Positions 12,201 through 23,094 are shown, counted from the stretch's first letter. The stretch is DNA of 64,000 nucleotides from Chaetomium olivaceum (GCA_039881045.1 JAYWVB010000024.1:248001-312000), one strand, 5' to 3'. The notes: generated from the sequence alone by a model not told the origin. Program-made: numbers and translations.

Positions 12201-13814
12201 ACTTCAAATTGACCGTGCAGGTTGAAGGAACGAGATCCAGCATATCATCCCCAGAGCGGATGAGAAGGCAGCTCTTATCCCAGCTCAAATATCACAGAGC
12301 CGCGATACGCTGCGTAGAGATCGCGCATTAGTAGCTGCGAGCCCACCTCACCTACCTACCTGTTTCAGATTTTCAGCTCGCCCCCCAGCTTGGCGTGCAT
12401 AAGTAGATGATAAGACCGTAAGGCTGGGGCGGTGTTTATGGGCGGTAGTGTCAATAATAGAGCGTCATTGGGCAGAGGGCCGAGCCTTGGGTTGCACGAC
12501 CGATGACAAGAAATCAAGGGAGCCATTCGACTTTGATCCTGCACCCCCACGACAAGAGCACAACAGGCTTACAGATCTGTGGGTATACCTAGCCCGCATT
12601 GCGCAACCACAGGCGCTGTCGCAGACGCCGCGAATCCTGCGAGTGTCAGTTCCACGACAAGCGCCCTTCTGAGCAGCCTGACACAACACCACTCCACTCC
12701 AATGACAACCTCATTCTACAGTCAGTACCTAAGAATCCTTTTCATCCTCATCTTTTTCTTGTCCTCGGACCTTTTCTCCATTGATTACATTGCTTTGTGT
12801 CAGCTTTACGCTATCACTCGTCTCGTCATTTTCGCAAACTTGTTGGCCTCTTTTCAACATTTGGCAAGATGACGCAGGTCGCAGCCCGCAGTTCCTCGTT
12901 AGTGCCAACCTGAAAAAGCGGTGAGTACATCCACTCATCCGCCGCATTGGCAGCTATAGCCAACGCTGGCTGACATGTATTCGGTCCGTGGATTGTAGAT
13001 ATATAGACCTCAGCGTCCCGACGGGAAATGAGACATCAGCCATTGTTGTAACTCAGGTGGCCGGGAAATGGATACCTTACCTCTGTTGAAATCTCTTTAT
13101 AGGCCTAGACTCGGCAAATCGAAGTCTGAAGGCGTCAAGCTCATGGTACTAGGTAGGTACGTACCGTATGTATCGATGAGGTAACGAAGACGCTGATCAA
13201 TAACCTATTGTATTGGAAAGACACAGAACCTATGCCTCGTGACCGACTCACGTATGGACACCATCACTGGTTGTTAAGCTCGAAAGTTCTTCGTAGAAAG
13301 GAACATATGTACCGCCACGCCAACATTGTTTTTATTTCCGCATGTACCTTTCTCCTTGCTCAATACAGTGCTTCCGAAGCCGAGAAAATCCGGCGCGTTG
13401 ACGAGGCTCATTACCAGTGATTGCGAAGTGTCCGCCTCTTGGCCTCTCCAAGTAACAGGTCTTTTTTAACACAAATCGTGGCCCCCCTATGGTTGCTACC
13501 GTCGTTTCGACGGAGTTTTGGGACCTTGGCTATCTATTGTTTCGATAGCAGTGTTCTCAGTTTGACAAATGACACTCGAGTTGAGAGGTAGAATCGGATG
13601 AAACCGTTGTGTTGGCCGTCACGGTGGCACCCCTTTGTGGGTGACGTCAAGTCTAGGTAGTCAGTTGACTCGCAGACTGTTGCCTGCTTGAATTACAAAT
13701 AGCTCTAAACTGCCACGCCCGGTTCTCTTTTTTTTTTACCCCTTCAACCACCGCCGGTATCCTTAACCTCGACCGAGCGTACGTACCCCTCTAGCAGCAC
13801 GCCCAGACTCCAAC
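12201..13814. other. 1.6 kb gene-poor region with one copy of a dispersed repeat
   Basis: Lies between the DUF3433 start and the F-box relict. It contains repeat copy B and a short TAGGTAGGTACGTACC palindrome-like string at about 13151-13167, of a kind seen at other spots in the window (near 9515, 24350 and 25200). No gene is supported. Confidence 0.45.
13215..13330. repeat. Diverged dispersed repeat, copy B
   Basis: Starts ACAGAACCTATGCCTCGTGA, continues CTCACGTATGGACACCATCAC and later CACGCCAACATTG, matching copy A at 9590-9690 in the same order and strand. It does not form a plausible gene. Confidence 0.45.
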
Positions 13815-14993
13815 ATGCCAAATATTTCCTCAAGCCCCGGCATTTATGCGCTACTACGGAAGAGGGTAGTTGCAAAATCAACTCGAGGGGCTGTGCCGGT
13901 TGCGACCCTCGAATTGATGCCTGCCGAACTGCGCCGAGATCCTTTCCCACGTAGAAGACGTGGACGACCTGATGGCGCTGGTGACCGCTTCGCCCGTGTT
14001 CTATCAGCAGTACCTGCTCGAGCGAGAATCACTGGTCATTCTGACGACCATAGCAACGCTCGGTGTTTCACTGGTGGACGCATACGCCGTGCACACGTCC
14101 GACTTGCTTTACCAAGAAATATCCGGCCCGTACCAACGGCAGGATATCATAAACTTTACCAACAACTACGGCTTGCTGCGTACAGAAACTCCTGAGCTAA
14201 TACTAGATAGATGCACAGAGGAGGCCCTACCAGACATAGTGGACTTTTATCACTCCGTAGCTCGACCCTTGGTTTCTCAACTTTCTACCCTCCTACGTCA
14301 CGTCAGCTCTCGGCCCCGGTTTCAAAGTTGGCGAACCCTCACCGATGGAACAGAAGCGCATTCTACCGCTTTCAACTGCACTGTAACATTTTTGGCGAGA
14401 GCAATTGGGGGTATCATGGAGCTGTAATGCCCTGGCGGGAGCAACTCTCGGTATTCTTCGCCATTTTCGAACCCAGAGAGATTCAAGACATTATGTGCAT
14501 ATACACGCTCATAGAGAGCAAGTGCCAGGAGCTCTTTGCCGCCGTCCGATGGGGTGGAGATGGAGGTGGATTGCCATATCTTAACCTTCGCGAAGAATGT
14601 GAGTTACTGTCGAACTATAAATCCTTCCCGTGTTGTCCGGAAAGAGGAAAAGGCTAGTATCATAGATTATCACCAACTGACAGCAGCTTAATAGTAAGAC
14701 GTGAGTCGTCACGGAATGGCACTCCTTCAAGGGGCTTACGCCTTTTCTACACGATCCTGAAAACACAAAACCTCGACGCGCTGGTCCGACGGATGCAGGA
14801 GCATGCCATCCGATACCCCAAGTATGATCTCGGGCGTATGTATAACGGGTCTGACGGTATCAAGGCTAGGGCTCACCGAGAGAGCTTTCGATTCTTTGGT
14901 GACAGAGTTAGCAGGTCGTCGCTCGCGTGGTGCATACGGCCAAAAGGCTGGTATCATGAGAATCCCATCCAAGACGATTGGTATGGATTCTAG
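13815..14993 (+). pseudogene. F-box-like protein gene, decayed
   Basis: The frame opens with ATG at 13815 and reaches an F-box-like segment, TLELMPAEL, then breaks at about 13930. The continuation AEILSHVEDVDDLMALVTAS is in another frame. That frame ends at a stop near 14427, while the conserved continuation (FYRFQLHCNIFG, then FFAIFEPREIQDIMCIYT and ELFAAVRW) is in a third. A GTGAGT intron start at about 14599 and further coding (LVRRMQEHAIRYPKYD) follow, ending about 14993. The parts in order resemble the abundant Sordariomycete F-box-like proteins of unknown target. At least three separate breaks, including one that looks like two lost bases, make this a relict rather than a gene with one error. 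Confidence 0.65.
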
Positions 14994-15288
14994 GGTAATA
15001 GGGGCTTAATCAAGATGAGTTCCTAAATGGTGCGAACGAGTAATCGGCGATGCTCTCGATTAGAGTCCATAGGTCCTAGCTAAGAGCATGAATTGTTTTT
15101 TTAACCAAGACAATCTGAGTTATTACAACGCATTGCAAGGACAACCTTCAAATGGGAATACCCAAAAGAGCCGCGCAGAAATATAATACTCACTAAATAT
15201 ACCAAGGCATTCCACAACCGACGAATCCTATCTCCTTTCCGTCCTCATCTCTGCTTCGTCACCTACCCCCTTACTGTCCTCACCGTCC
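14994..15288. other. Short intergenic region
   Basis: AT-richer sequence between the F-box relict and the 3' end of the hydrolase gene. Nothing recognisable. Confidence 0.4.
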
Positions 15289-16541
15289 TCACAGACCCGA
15301 CCTATGCAAAAAGTCAAACGACGCCTTGTATCCCGCCGTGGCATTAGTCGAAAGCGTCAAGCCATGCCCCGTTCCCGGCTGGATATGCACATCCAGATCC
15401 GTCGCCCCCGGATACACCTTCTTGATCATCTCCATATCATACGCCCCGGTACAATCACCTCCACAGTTACCATAGTCCTTCTCCCCAATTACCATCTGAA
15501 ACGGCGCCTTAAACTTGGCCCCTTCCTGCCCAAACCCCGTCCTCAGCGACTGAAACTCGCTCACAGCAACGGTCTGCCGAATCTTCCACGCATAGTCCAA
15601 CAGCGCCGGCTCAAAGGACCCCTTCTTCAGAAAGTTAAGCTGCACATTCCCCTTCGTCGCCTCGACCATATACCCGGAACCACGGTCGCCAAACAGCTTC
15701 GGATCGTTTTCGCGCGCAAACTCAAACCCCCACGTGGCGACGTTGAGCCCGGGCAGCGGGATGTTGGTGACCAGGAACCCCGTGGCGATCAGGCCGTCGC
15801 TCTCGGTCGGGTAGTTGGTGATGAGGCCGACCGAGATGAGCGAGCCGAGCGAGTGGCCGATGTGTACGATCTTGGGGGCTTGTACTTGGTGAGGCGGGCG
15901 TCGGTGGTGCAGCCAGCGAGTTTCTTGGAGGCACTGACGAGGCTGCCGGAGCGGGCGAGGCGGGTGAGTTCGCGGAGGATTTCGACTTGCACGTTGAGCT
16001 GCACGATGTCGTAGGCGTCGGGCTTGGAGGAGCAGCCTGTTCCGAGACGGTCGTAGGTGAAGATGGAGTAACCCTCGGCTAGGGCGGCTTCGACGTAAGA
16101 GTATTCTTTGGGCTTGACCTCGGCGTCCCAGTATCTGGTGTTTTGTTAGTTACACTTTCAGGTATCACGGAGATGGGGTTGGCCGGCTGACCTCTTGTCA
16201 AAACCGCCACCATGCGTAGCGATCTGCAGGATCTCAGACCGAGCGGCGCCCTTGGGAGGGACACAGAGCTGACCGTTGATCTTGAAGGTCTCCTTGACAG
16301 ATATCCGCCCAATCATGCTCTCGGTATTGTTGGGCGACGTCCTGGTTGTCTGGTAACTGACCCAATCCACAGCATCAATGTTGCTGTCAACCCGCGGTTG
16401 CTGCCACTTGATTGCCGTGGTGTCAACACTGACTGGGACCTCGATCTGGACGCATGACCGTTGGTTGGCCGCTGTCGGCGATGCTCCTCCTTTCTTGACG
16501 GCTAGAGCTGCGACCACGAATGCAATCAAGATGGATGCCAT
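15289..16541 (-). CDS. Secreted alpha/beta hydrolase, one frame break
   Basis: Two exons, 16541-16192 and 16134-15289, with a 57-nt intron (branch CTAAC). The start at 16541 gives a hydrophobic leader (MASILIAFVVAALAV); an upstream ATG at 16598 is possible but adds a glutamine-rich stretch. The strand containing THGGGFDKRYW and GYSIFTYDRLGTG leads to the nucleophile elbow HIGHSLGSL, and GEKDYGNCGG and GTGHGLTL supply the expected acid and histidine. The frame shifts by one base in the run CCCCC (minus strand; GGGGG at 15874-15878), just before GHSLG. One extra C there makes the whole protein continuous, about 397 residues. A TATA-like TATAAAG lies about 100 nt upstream. Substrate unknown (ester or lipid by family). 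Confidence 0.7.
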
Positions 16542-16636
16542 GGTGTTTAGAATGAGTCGGGGTTGTTGCTGCAGGTGTTGGATGGCGGATGATTTCAAGT
16601 AAGTTCATCTCTTCCCTGGAGCCCCTGGGGGTGGTC

Positions 16637-16643
16637 CTTTATA
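16637..16643 (-). promoter_or_regulatory. TATA-like box of the hydrolase gene
   Basis: TATAAAG on the minus strand about 100 nt upstream of the chosen ATG at 16541. The distance supports this start and not the more upstream ATG at 16598. Confidence 0.45.
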
Positions 16644-17227
16644 GACGTCTGAACATTTGCACTGCCTTCTATTTCCTTCTTATCATCTTCCAGGTTGCCC
16701 GTCTCCATGCTGATTATCCCCAGTCACAATACAAGAGTGCCCAGTAAGCTGATTCCATTTCGATAGGTGATTCCCGAGATTTGGTTGAAAATAAACGGAC
16801 TCAGGGGGGGATACGCACTAATACGCAATAATACGCACCAAACACACCCCATAATACGCACCCGGATGCACCGCCTTGCTCTTGGCTTGATTGGAACGGG
16901 ATTAAACCTGCCGTGCAGCTGGTCACACCTAGTCGTGCCAAGAAAATTATATTTAATGCTGCGGTCCGTTGACTGACGAGACACGCAGGTAAGCGCGTAT
17001 TTCTCTTCGGCAATGCTTGAATGTTTGACAATCAATTGTCTGTGCATTCGTATTGGAGCTATAAATCCTCCCCTATCCCCCTAAATTCCCCCAGCGTCCA
17101 GCGTTAGTGATTCTCAAGAGAGCAAATCGTAGGATGCAAACGGCACATGGGCCTTCTTCGTTTGGGTAAGCTACCTTACCTTACCTTGGGGACAGGTACT
17201 ACCCAGGCGCCTTATGGCCAAAAAAGC

Positions 17228-17300
17228 CGATAACTACGCCAAAACCGAATCTTAGTACCCCCGCTGGCAAGTCCCCTTCACGAATGCGCCGCTCCTAAAC
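17228..17300. repeat. Dispersed repeat, copy 1
   Basis: ATAACTACGCCAAAACCGAA and then GGCAAGTCCCCTTCACGAAT match, in order and orientation, the segment at 37262-37335 (ATAACTGATACACCAAAAAC, then TGCAAGTCCCGTTCACGAAC). This is a diverged copy of a sequence found twice in the window. Confidence 0.6.
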
Positions 17301-17521
17301 ACTGTCCCTCGCAGAGCATAGAACTGAGAGGTTCCTCATAGTTCTTTAGAGCCATTAGTCACTCAAAGTTACCTATTTGTCAGTTAGATCTATCCATTTG
17401 TCAGTGGGCGCCAGCCGTCACCAGAACCATTTGTCATCAGAAGAGGAGCGGAAAAGACGTGCTTTGGGGGCCAAACGAGGTGTGGAGCTTGAAAGAGTGA
17501 ACTACCATTCTATATTGTGCG

Positions 17522-17528
17522 TATATAT
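17522..17528 (+). promoter_or_regulatory. TATA-like box of the dehydrogenase gene
   Basis: TATATAT about 165 nt upstream of the ATG at 17691. Weak evidence alone, but consistent with a fungal 5' leader of about 100 nt or more. Confidence 0.3.
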
Positions 17529-17690
17529 GCCCTTGAGGCCGGCCCTTGAGTAAAATAAAGCTCAAGAACAAGCACTTCCCTTTCCCTACATTTACGCTTG
17601 AATTTTCCGATCATCTCACCACGCAGTACAAGAACTGTACACTCGTCCCCGCGCAAACAATTCTCCCTTTCCGTACAACTCCAAAGAAAG

Positions 17691-18434
17691 ATGGCCGTCA
17701 TAACTAGACTAAGTGGAAAGACCGCCGTGATTACAGGCGGCGCTACTGGCATCGGTCTCGCCGCAGCAAAGCGCTTCATCGAAGAGGGCGCCTTTGTCTT
17801 CGTCTTCGGCCGCCGGCAGGAAGCGCTCGACGCCGCTGTGGCTGCCCTCGGGCCCAATGCGCGCGCAGTGAAGGGCTCGGTCTCCGATCTGGCCGACATC
17901 AACCGACTCTACGCGGCAGTGAAGGCGGAGCGTGGAACCGTCGACATCGTCCTCGCCAACGCCGGGACGGGAAGCCAGCTTGCGCTCGGCCAGATCACTG
18001 CCGAACACCTTGACGAGACCTTCGACACAAACGTGAAGGGGCTGGTCTTTACCGTCCAGGGGGCGCTTCCGCTGATGGGAAAGGGCGGCTCGATCATCCT
18101 AACTGGATCGAGCTCTGGCACGACGGGCTTTCAGTCCTTCAGCGCCTACGGCGCGAGCAAGGCGGCAGTGCGCAACTTTGCGCGGAGCTGGGCGGAGGAT
18201 TTAAAGGGCACCGGCATTCGGGTGAACGTGTTGTCTCCTGGGCCGACGGCGACGGAGCTCGCGGTGGAAGCGCTGGGCGAGGAGGGCATGAAGGCGGTCG
18301 CCGCGACTAATCCGCGCCGGCGCATGGCCGATGCGGCCGAGATCGGAGCGGTGGCGGCCTTTCTCGCGTCGCAGGACAGCAGTTTTATGACGGGTAGCGA
18401 GGTCGCTGTCGACGGTGGCCTGGCGCAGATCTGA
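17691..18434 (+). CDS. Short-chain dehydrogenase/reductase, bacterial-like
   Basis: A single intronless frame of 247 residues. The classical SDR features are complete: TGGATGIG at 15-22 (cofactor loop), RR at 41-42 after the second strand (suggesting NADPH), NAG at 90-92, Asn114, and the catalytic Ser140, Tyr153 and Lys157 (YGASK). NVLSPGPTATEL and the C-terminal SEVAVDGG complete the fold, which covers the whole protein. It acts on an alcohol or ketone substrate that cannot be read from the sequence. The compact length, lack of introns and overall wording look more like proteobacterial SDRs than typical fungal ones, so horizontal transfer is a reasonable suspicion. An in-frame upstream start at 17598 exists but would add a non-conserved basic leader. 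Confidence 0.9.
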   Translation: MAVITRLSGKTAVITGGATGIGLAAAKRFIEEGAFVFVFGRRQEALDAAVAALGPNARAVKGSVSDLADINRLYAAVKAERGTVDIVLANAGTGSQLALGQITAEHLDETFDTNVKGLVFTVQGALPLMGKGGSIILTGSSSGTTGFQSFSAYGASKAAVRNFARSWAEDLKGTGIRVNVLSPGPTATELAVEALGEEGMKAVAATNPRRRMADAAEIGAVAAFLASQDSSFMTGSEVAVDGGLAQI

Positions 18435-19143
18435 TGTGCTACGCCAGGCTCGGTCGCAGGTCTGCTTAACGCCGAGCTGTCTTGCCCTTGTTGCACGGCG
18501 CCCGGTTTAAAAAGATGCTAAGTATGGAATGAGATTAGAAGAACCTGATAGACTTCGTAATTTCCTAAGCTAGGACCAAGATGGCTGCTGGAACCGTTTA
18601 TAGATTTACGGCGGTTAAATTCAGCCGTGCATTGACTTGTAGCTCGCTTTCACTTGCCTGGTCCGGAAATGCGAAAGGGACACATACCTTAGTTACTCGG
18701 TCTTCAAAAGCTTACTTCAACCTCAGGCTCGGACTCATCGTCTTGGCAAGCAAGAGATGACAAACTACTTTGTTGACAACAGTGTACTAAATAAGGCTGA
18801 TATTGATTATTGTGGTCACACACCTTTGAGGGGCTCGAGACCTGTGTTTGTATGATCTGGAAAAGTCACCACAGCAACATGTCACGGGCGGTGTCTAGCA
18901 TTGTATGCCAGCGGGCGAAACAAATTTCTTCAACCTTATAGCATTCCTTTGCCTAAATCTTCACTAGGTATTCCAAAAGACCCTTTCGTCCGTACTTGTC
19001 ATGCTTCAGGTCTGATAAACTACTTATCGATCGCATCAGGATTCCGAAACCAAAAAGGGACCAACCAAGACTCAAGGAACTAACCTCTTTCAAGACAGGG
19101 GATCGTACGTGTCCCATTGCCCCCACCAGAGCCATCAGCCAAT
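18435..19143. other. Intergenic region, nothing recognised
   Basis: Between the 3' ends of the dehydrogenase and the small secreted peptide gene. Only short frames. Confidence 0.45.
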
Positions 19144-19356
19144 TTAGCAGGCTCCGCAGTCGTAGGAGCCGCAGAGGCCTCCCTCGCAGGGGTCTTGGCA
19201 GTGGCAGCGGCCGTTGAAGCAGCTGCCGTTTGCCGGGCACCGGCGTGCGTGGAGCTCGTCCCGAGCCTCGACATCGGCGCTGCCTGCGGCCGGTGCGGCC
19301 AGGGCTGACAGGGGGAGGAGGGCGGCGAGGAAAACGGAGATGAGCTGGAACTTCAT
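19144..19356 (-). CDS. Small secreted cysteine-rich peptide precursor (70 aa)
   Basis: The frame starts MKFQLISVFLAALLPLSALA, a clear signal peptide. A short acidic propeptide ends in Arg38-Arg39, a likely Kex2 site. The remaining 31 residues hold eight cysteines (40, 46, 51, 53, 57, 62, 67 and 70), the last being the final residue. The spacing C-x5-C-x4-C-x-C-x3-C-x4-C-x4-C-x2-C implies four disulfides in a very compact fold. No family is recognised. Such peptides in fungi serve as effectors, antimicrobials or wall-associated peptides; the role here is open. The gene has no intron and a TATTTAA string about 145 nt upstream. Confidence 0.75.
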   Translation of the reverse strand: MKFQLISVFLAALLPLSALAAPAAGSADVEARDELHARRCPANGSCFNGRCHCQDPCEGGLCGSYDCGAC

Positions 19357-21079
19357 TTTGGAGACTTGTAAGGTCGAGAAGGTGGAGATAAGACCCGTTG
19401 CTGTTGTTGTTGTGGTAAATTTGGTGGTGTTGGGTTCTGGTTCGTGTCTTGGGTTTGAATCACTTGGTCTGTCTCCTGGAGGGGGCTATGGCGGGATGTT
19501 AAATAGTAAACGCCGGTACAACTGAGAGGCCGACAAAGGATCCGGCGTGTAACCTTAGAGGACGGACTAGACTGGTGAAGGAAAGAGGAAGCGAAGGTTG
19601 ACGCGCCTTGTCTTGTTGAACTGCAGAGAAAGGAAACGATCAACCGACTTGCCGCTGGTAACGCATAACAACGCGATAGAGGGTTGTAGGGAAGGAATAG
19701 GATCATCAGGATGTAGTTGCAGATTCGGTCATTGGGATTCAACGGCTCAAATCCACCATTCAGGTGCTGTGATCGAACTTTCGGAAGTACCTCTCCGAAC
19801 CCAACCAGGTGAGCTAACTTATGTCTAGCGCACTAGCTCGGCAGCTTCGGTCGCTTGACAGGTTGAAACCCCCAACCCAAAGAACCGTGCGTGTTGTGGA
19901 CCCTGCCCAGCTTCAAGGCTAGGTAGAAATACTAGTATAGATGTGTAAATGTTGTGATCCTTGAAAGCTATGTTGTTAGCGAGGGGGATCTGATTTGCTC
20001 AACCTATCGTTACCAAGAAATCAGGATTCAGCCGGCGGCTGTTGCGGAGAATCCGGTATGCTTGTTGCTGGCTGTTGGCCGGGAATATCCTCCGGGTGAG
20101 CCAGGGGGAGCACTCGCTGTCTTTATCGCGCAACCCCGCTGGAACAGGATTAAAAGCAGAAGCTGAAAGCTTGCGCCTTACTCTCTCGCACACCCGGCTG
20201 TGACCGTGTCCGTTGAGTGGCATTACGATTGGCCGGAGGGCTGGTGCGGAGACTCCTGGACTTCATGCTACACGCCCGATAGAAGGCCATCTCAACAGCG
20301 TTCTAATATCCCGTCCTACCGTCCGTCCTCGTCGCCATGGCCCGTACTCGGGCGCCGGGCAGCCATATGGATAGGGTTTACATCACTAGTATCAAAGAGC
20401 CACAGAGAGAGAGGTAGGGAGGAGGAAGGCAAGGGAAGGGGGAAAAACAAGATAGAGAGAAAGAGTAGTGAGTAAGAGGGTGAGAGTGCGTGAGATGAGA
20501 CATAAAGTGGGCGAGAGTTTGAAAACGCGCGCGTGTGTGTGTATGTGAGAGAGAGAGAGAGTTGGAGGGGGGGGGGGGGGGTGTCGGGGCGGTATGCCTG
20601 AACATATGAAGGACCGGTTGGCCCGGCACCACAGATGGCTGAGCCTCGCTCCGATGCGAACTGCCCCTCTTCTTCTTGGTGCCCAAAAATAATGTGCGGG
20701 AACAGGATAAGACGGGGCAGAGGCAGGGCAGCCCCTCCCGTCCTCGATCGATTTCTTTTCCCCACTATCTTAACTCTTAACTCGTAGGAAGCCTCGACGG
20801 GCATACCCTTTGGTTTAGGAAGGTCCACGTGGCCATCTCTTCTGCAACGCCGGCACCAAAGATTGCGATAATGGGAGAACCAAAAGTCATTACAATCCGG
20901 TCGTTAACACCAGCTCAACCGGCATCATGCTTATTGGAAGCGAAATACCGACTCGGCTAGGTGATAACTGAACAGGGATTCTGTGTTGATTTGACGAACG
21001 GCAACGCCGGCAGCCGTCGACTTCAAGCATAGCTACCCCACTGAAGCTTCGTCACCGATCCTCGTCACCTTCGATTCCC
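19357..21079. other. Gene-poor region
   Basis: No supported gene. Frames such as 20316-20828 (minus) are low-complexity shadows of the repeat tract at 20527-20582. Confidence 0.45.
20527..20582. repeat. Simple-sequence tract: GC/GT, GA and poly-G
   Basis: Consecutive GCGCGC, GTGTGTGTGT, GAGAGAGAGAGAGAG and a run of about 16 G residues. The G run ends at about 20581. Length is probably variable and hard to sequence accurately. Confidence 0.85.
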
Positions 21080-21560
21080 AGGAATCCCTTTGACTGGAAA
21101 GAACTCGACGGCTGTATCAGCTTCAAATATGACACACCGACCTTCTTCGGGTGAATGAATATTTCCATTCCAGACCTGGTATATCAATTGCAAAGTACTG
21201 CTAGACACCGACTTTCAAAAGGGATTCGTAAGACTCCGGTCATCCGCCGACGTCTTCCGGCTGCCCCGGACCGGGACCGAAAAGAGTCTAGAGGGAGGCA
21301 CAACTGTTCATATCGGCTTTGGTGACCCGGCCATCAACAGCGAGGAATTCACAGTAACGTCGGGCCCATTGGGGAGCGGCGCCACGTCCGATAACAACAT
21401 TCCCGACTGCCGCGCTTTGTGAATACAGGCTCTCATGTCTTTGGTGACACTGCTTTCAGACGGATCCCCAAGCGGCATCGAGCTGCTCGCAGGGGAGAAG
21501 TTTTGTTTTGGCGAGGTAGACATTACCGGGGAACTGCGCGGTTGACTCATTGGCTGGCCC
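21080..21560 (+). pseudogene. Unidentified coding relict, beta-rich
   Basis: One plus-strand frame reads sensibly over more than 70 residues from about 21164: QTWYINCKVLLDTDFQKGFV, then RLRSSADVFRLPRTG, TTVHIGFGDPAINSEEFTVT and SGPLGSGA. It ends at a stop near 21420. In another frame VTLLSDGSPSGIELLAGEKF follows and ends at a stop near 21535. Further upstream, DWKELDGCISFKYDTPTFF is open in a different frame. Composition and alternating hydrophobicity look like a real beta-rich secreted-type protein broken by stops and shifts. The family is not recognised. It could instead be a gene with very short exons, but no good splice sites were found. Confidence 0.35.
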
Positions 21561-23094
21561 CTCGATGTCCCAAAGGTCGAACCAATGCCTTACCAGCGGT
21601 CCCAGCCAAGAAAGACCCTGCAGATGCGCGATCAGACAAGCTGCATGGCAAGCACTTTTAGTGTAAGTGCATCGGATATCGGATGCCGGATCTGGCTAGA
21701 CAAGTACCCATGCACAGGGGTAAGGAACAGCTGAGCATGGATTCTCGTTTGCTGATTCACCTGCCCGCATCCGAGTGATGATCGGGCAGCAAATTGTCGG
21801 GGTCTCCCGGGACTCTTTGGATCATTCGTGCCAATAACGACTCATTATTCTCATTATTCTATGTAGCATTTCTGCGGGATGCGATATTGGATGGTGTGTT
21901 ACCCGCTAGATGATCTGTGATCACGGTGGGGGAAGAGCTGCTCGGCCTGGAGTTCGATGATCCGATGATCCGATGATCTTACTTAAAACGGAGAACACAG
22001 TGAGTGAGCAGACAGCTGAACGACAACGAGCAATGACTTGGTGCGCTCAGAAACCTCGGATGAAAAGGGTCAAGTGGATCTTCAGCCCTTTACTAGCGCC
22101 CTTTCCTACGGGAGCTCCCTCAACCTCCGTTGCCGATCTTATCCACAGGCACGCCATCGACACAAGACGTCATTAACTAACTAACGTTATGTTGGTTGGG
22201 AAGAGCTAAAATATGTGTTTTGGGTCTACTATGGGGGATCGCTCTTGGCATCACTGAGATCTTGCAAGCCAGGAAGGAAAAACTCCAATGCGATGCTTCA
22301 CATGTTCTTGGTACACACTAGGAGAATCCCTGCTCCGATGGTCGGCTTCAACATGCCCTTGGCCTCGCTGATACTTGGCTTTTCTGGCCCTTGGGCAGGT
22401 CTGGACTACACGGTGAGCAAATACTGTCTCACAGCAGGATTCGAGAGAGGTACCGTATCCAGGCAGGTAGGTAGCTAGGTTCGCATCGTGTTGGCGTTGT
22501 TGGCAAATGTACAGCCTGTTGATAGAATTATAGATGAATAGAGCCAATTCAGAGCTTATCGCAAGTTGGCTGTGATCTTAGGGAGCGGTGAGAATCGTCG
22601 GACGTCCTTGGCTGTCGGAAACATTCAGGTTAACTTGCATTGGTCCTTCGGTGGCCACGTCGAGATGCCGACGATACGCCCAACCCGATCTAGCCAGGCC
22701 AGAAAAGGTAAACCACTAGTCATCAGCGTGTAAGAATGGGGACTGGCATTCAAGGGGTGACCCGCAGTCTCGTCGCTACTCTCGCTCACAAGCCATGGGA
22801 CTATCGATCGACACACAACCCTTGCTCAGTGATGTGATGGTGGTTTCTTGTCGCCGACATCAAGCCGACCGCAAAAGATCGACCCAATCCATCAGCGCTT
22901 GCCACGGCGATCTTGAGTTGGCAAGTGTCTTGAGATGGGCCGGACGGTTCCGCCAGTCGTCTATAAAAAGGCTGGCCTCCGTCACTGTCGGGCATTGATT
23001 CCCTATCATCCTCACAGCTCATTTTCCACTCAACTCAAACCTTCGAACATATTCTCTCACGCTTCAGACCTCAGTCGTATTCCACACCCCAACC
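21561..23094. other. Gene-poor region, ends in the promoter of the HsbA-like gene
   Basis: No supported genes. The last 130 bases contain the TATA box listed separately. Confidence 0.45.
22962..22970 (+). promoter_or_regulatory. TATA box of the HsbA-like gene
   Basis: TATAAAAAG 133 nt upstream of the ATG at 23095, a good match to a strong fungal TATA box and typical of regulated, highly expressed secreted-protein genes. Confidence 0.6.

Larger units (their letters stand above)
16644..17690. other. Intergenic region with a dispersed-repeat copy
   Basis: Divergent region between the hydrolase (minus) and the dehydrogenase (plus). It holds three spaced copies of AATACGCA at 16818-16860 and the repeat copy listed separately. 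The pair of CATTTGTCAG-like strings near 17380-17440 is a short tandem similarity. No gene is seen. Confidence 0.45.

Noticed and set aside
20316..20828. 170-aa minus-strand frame
   Set aside because: Built largely from the simple-sequence tract (poly-Pro, Ser-Leu and Thr-His runs).
21580..21600. tRNA-like B box (GGTTCGACC on the minus strand)
   Set aside because: No matching A box or acceptor stem nearby.
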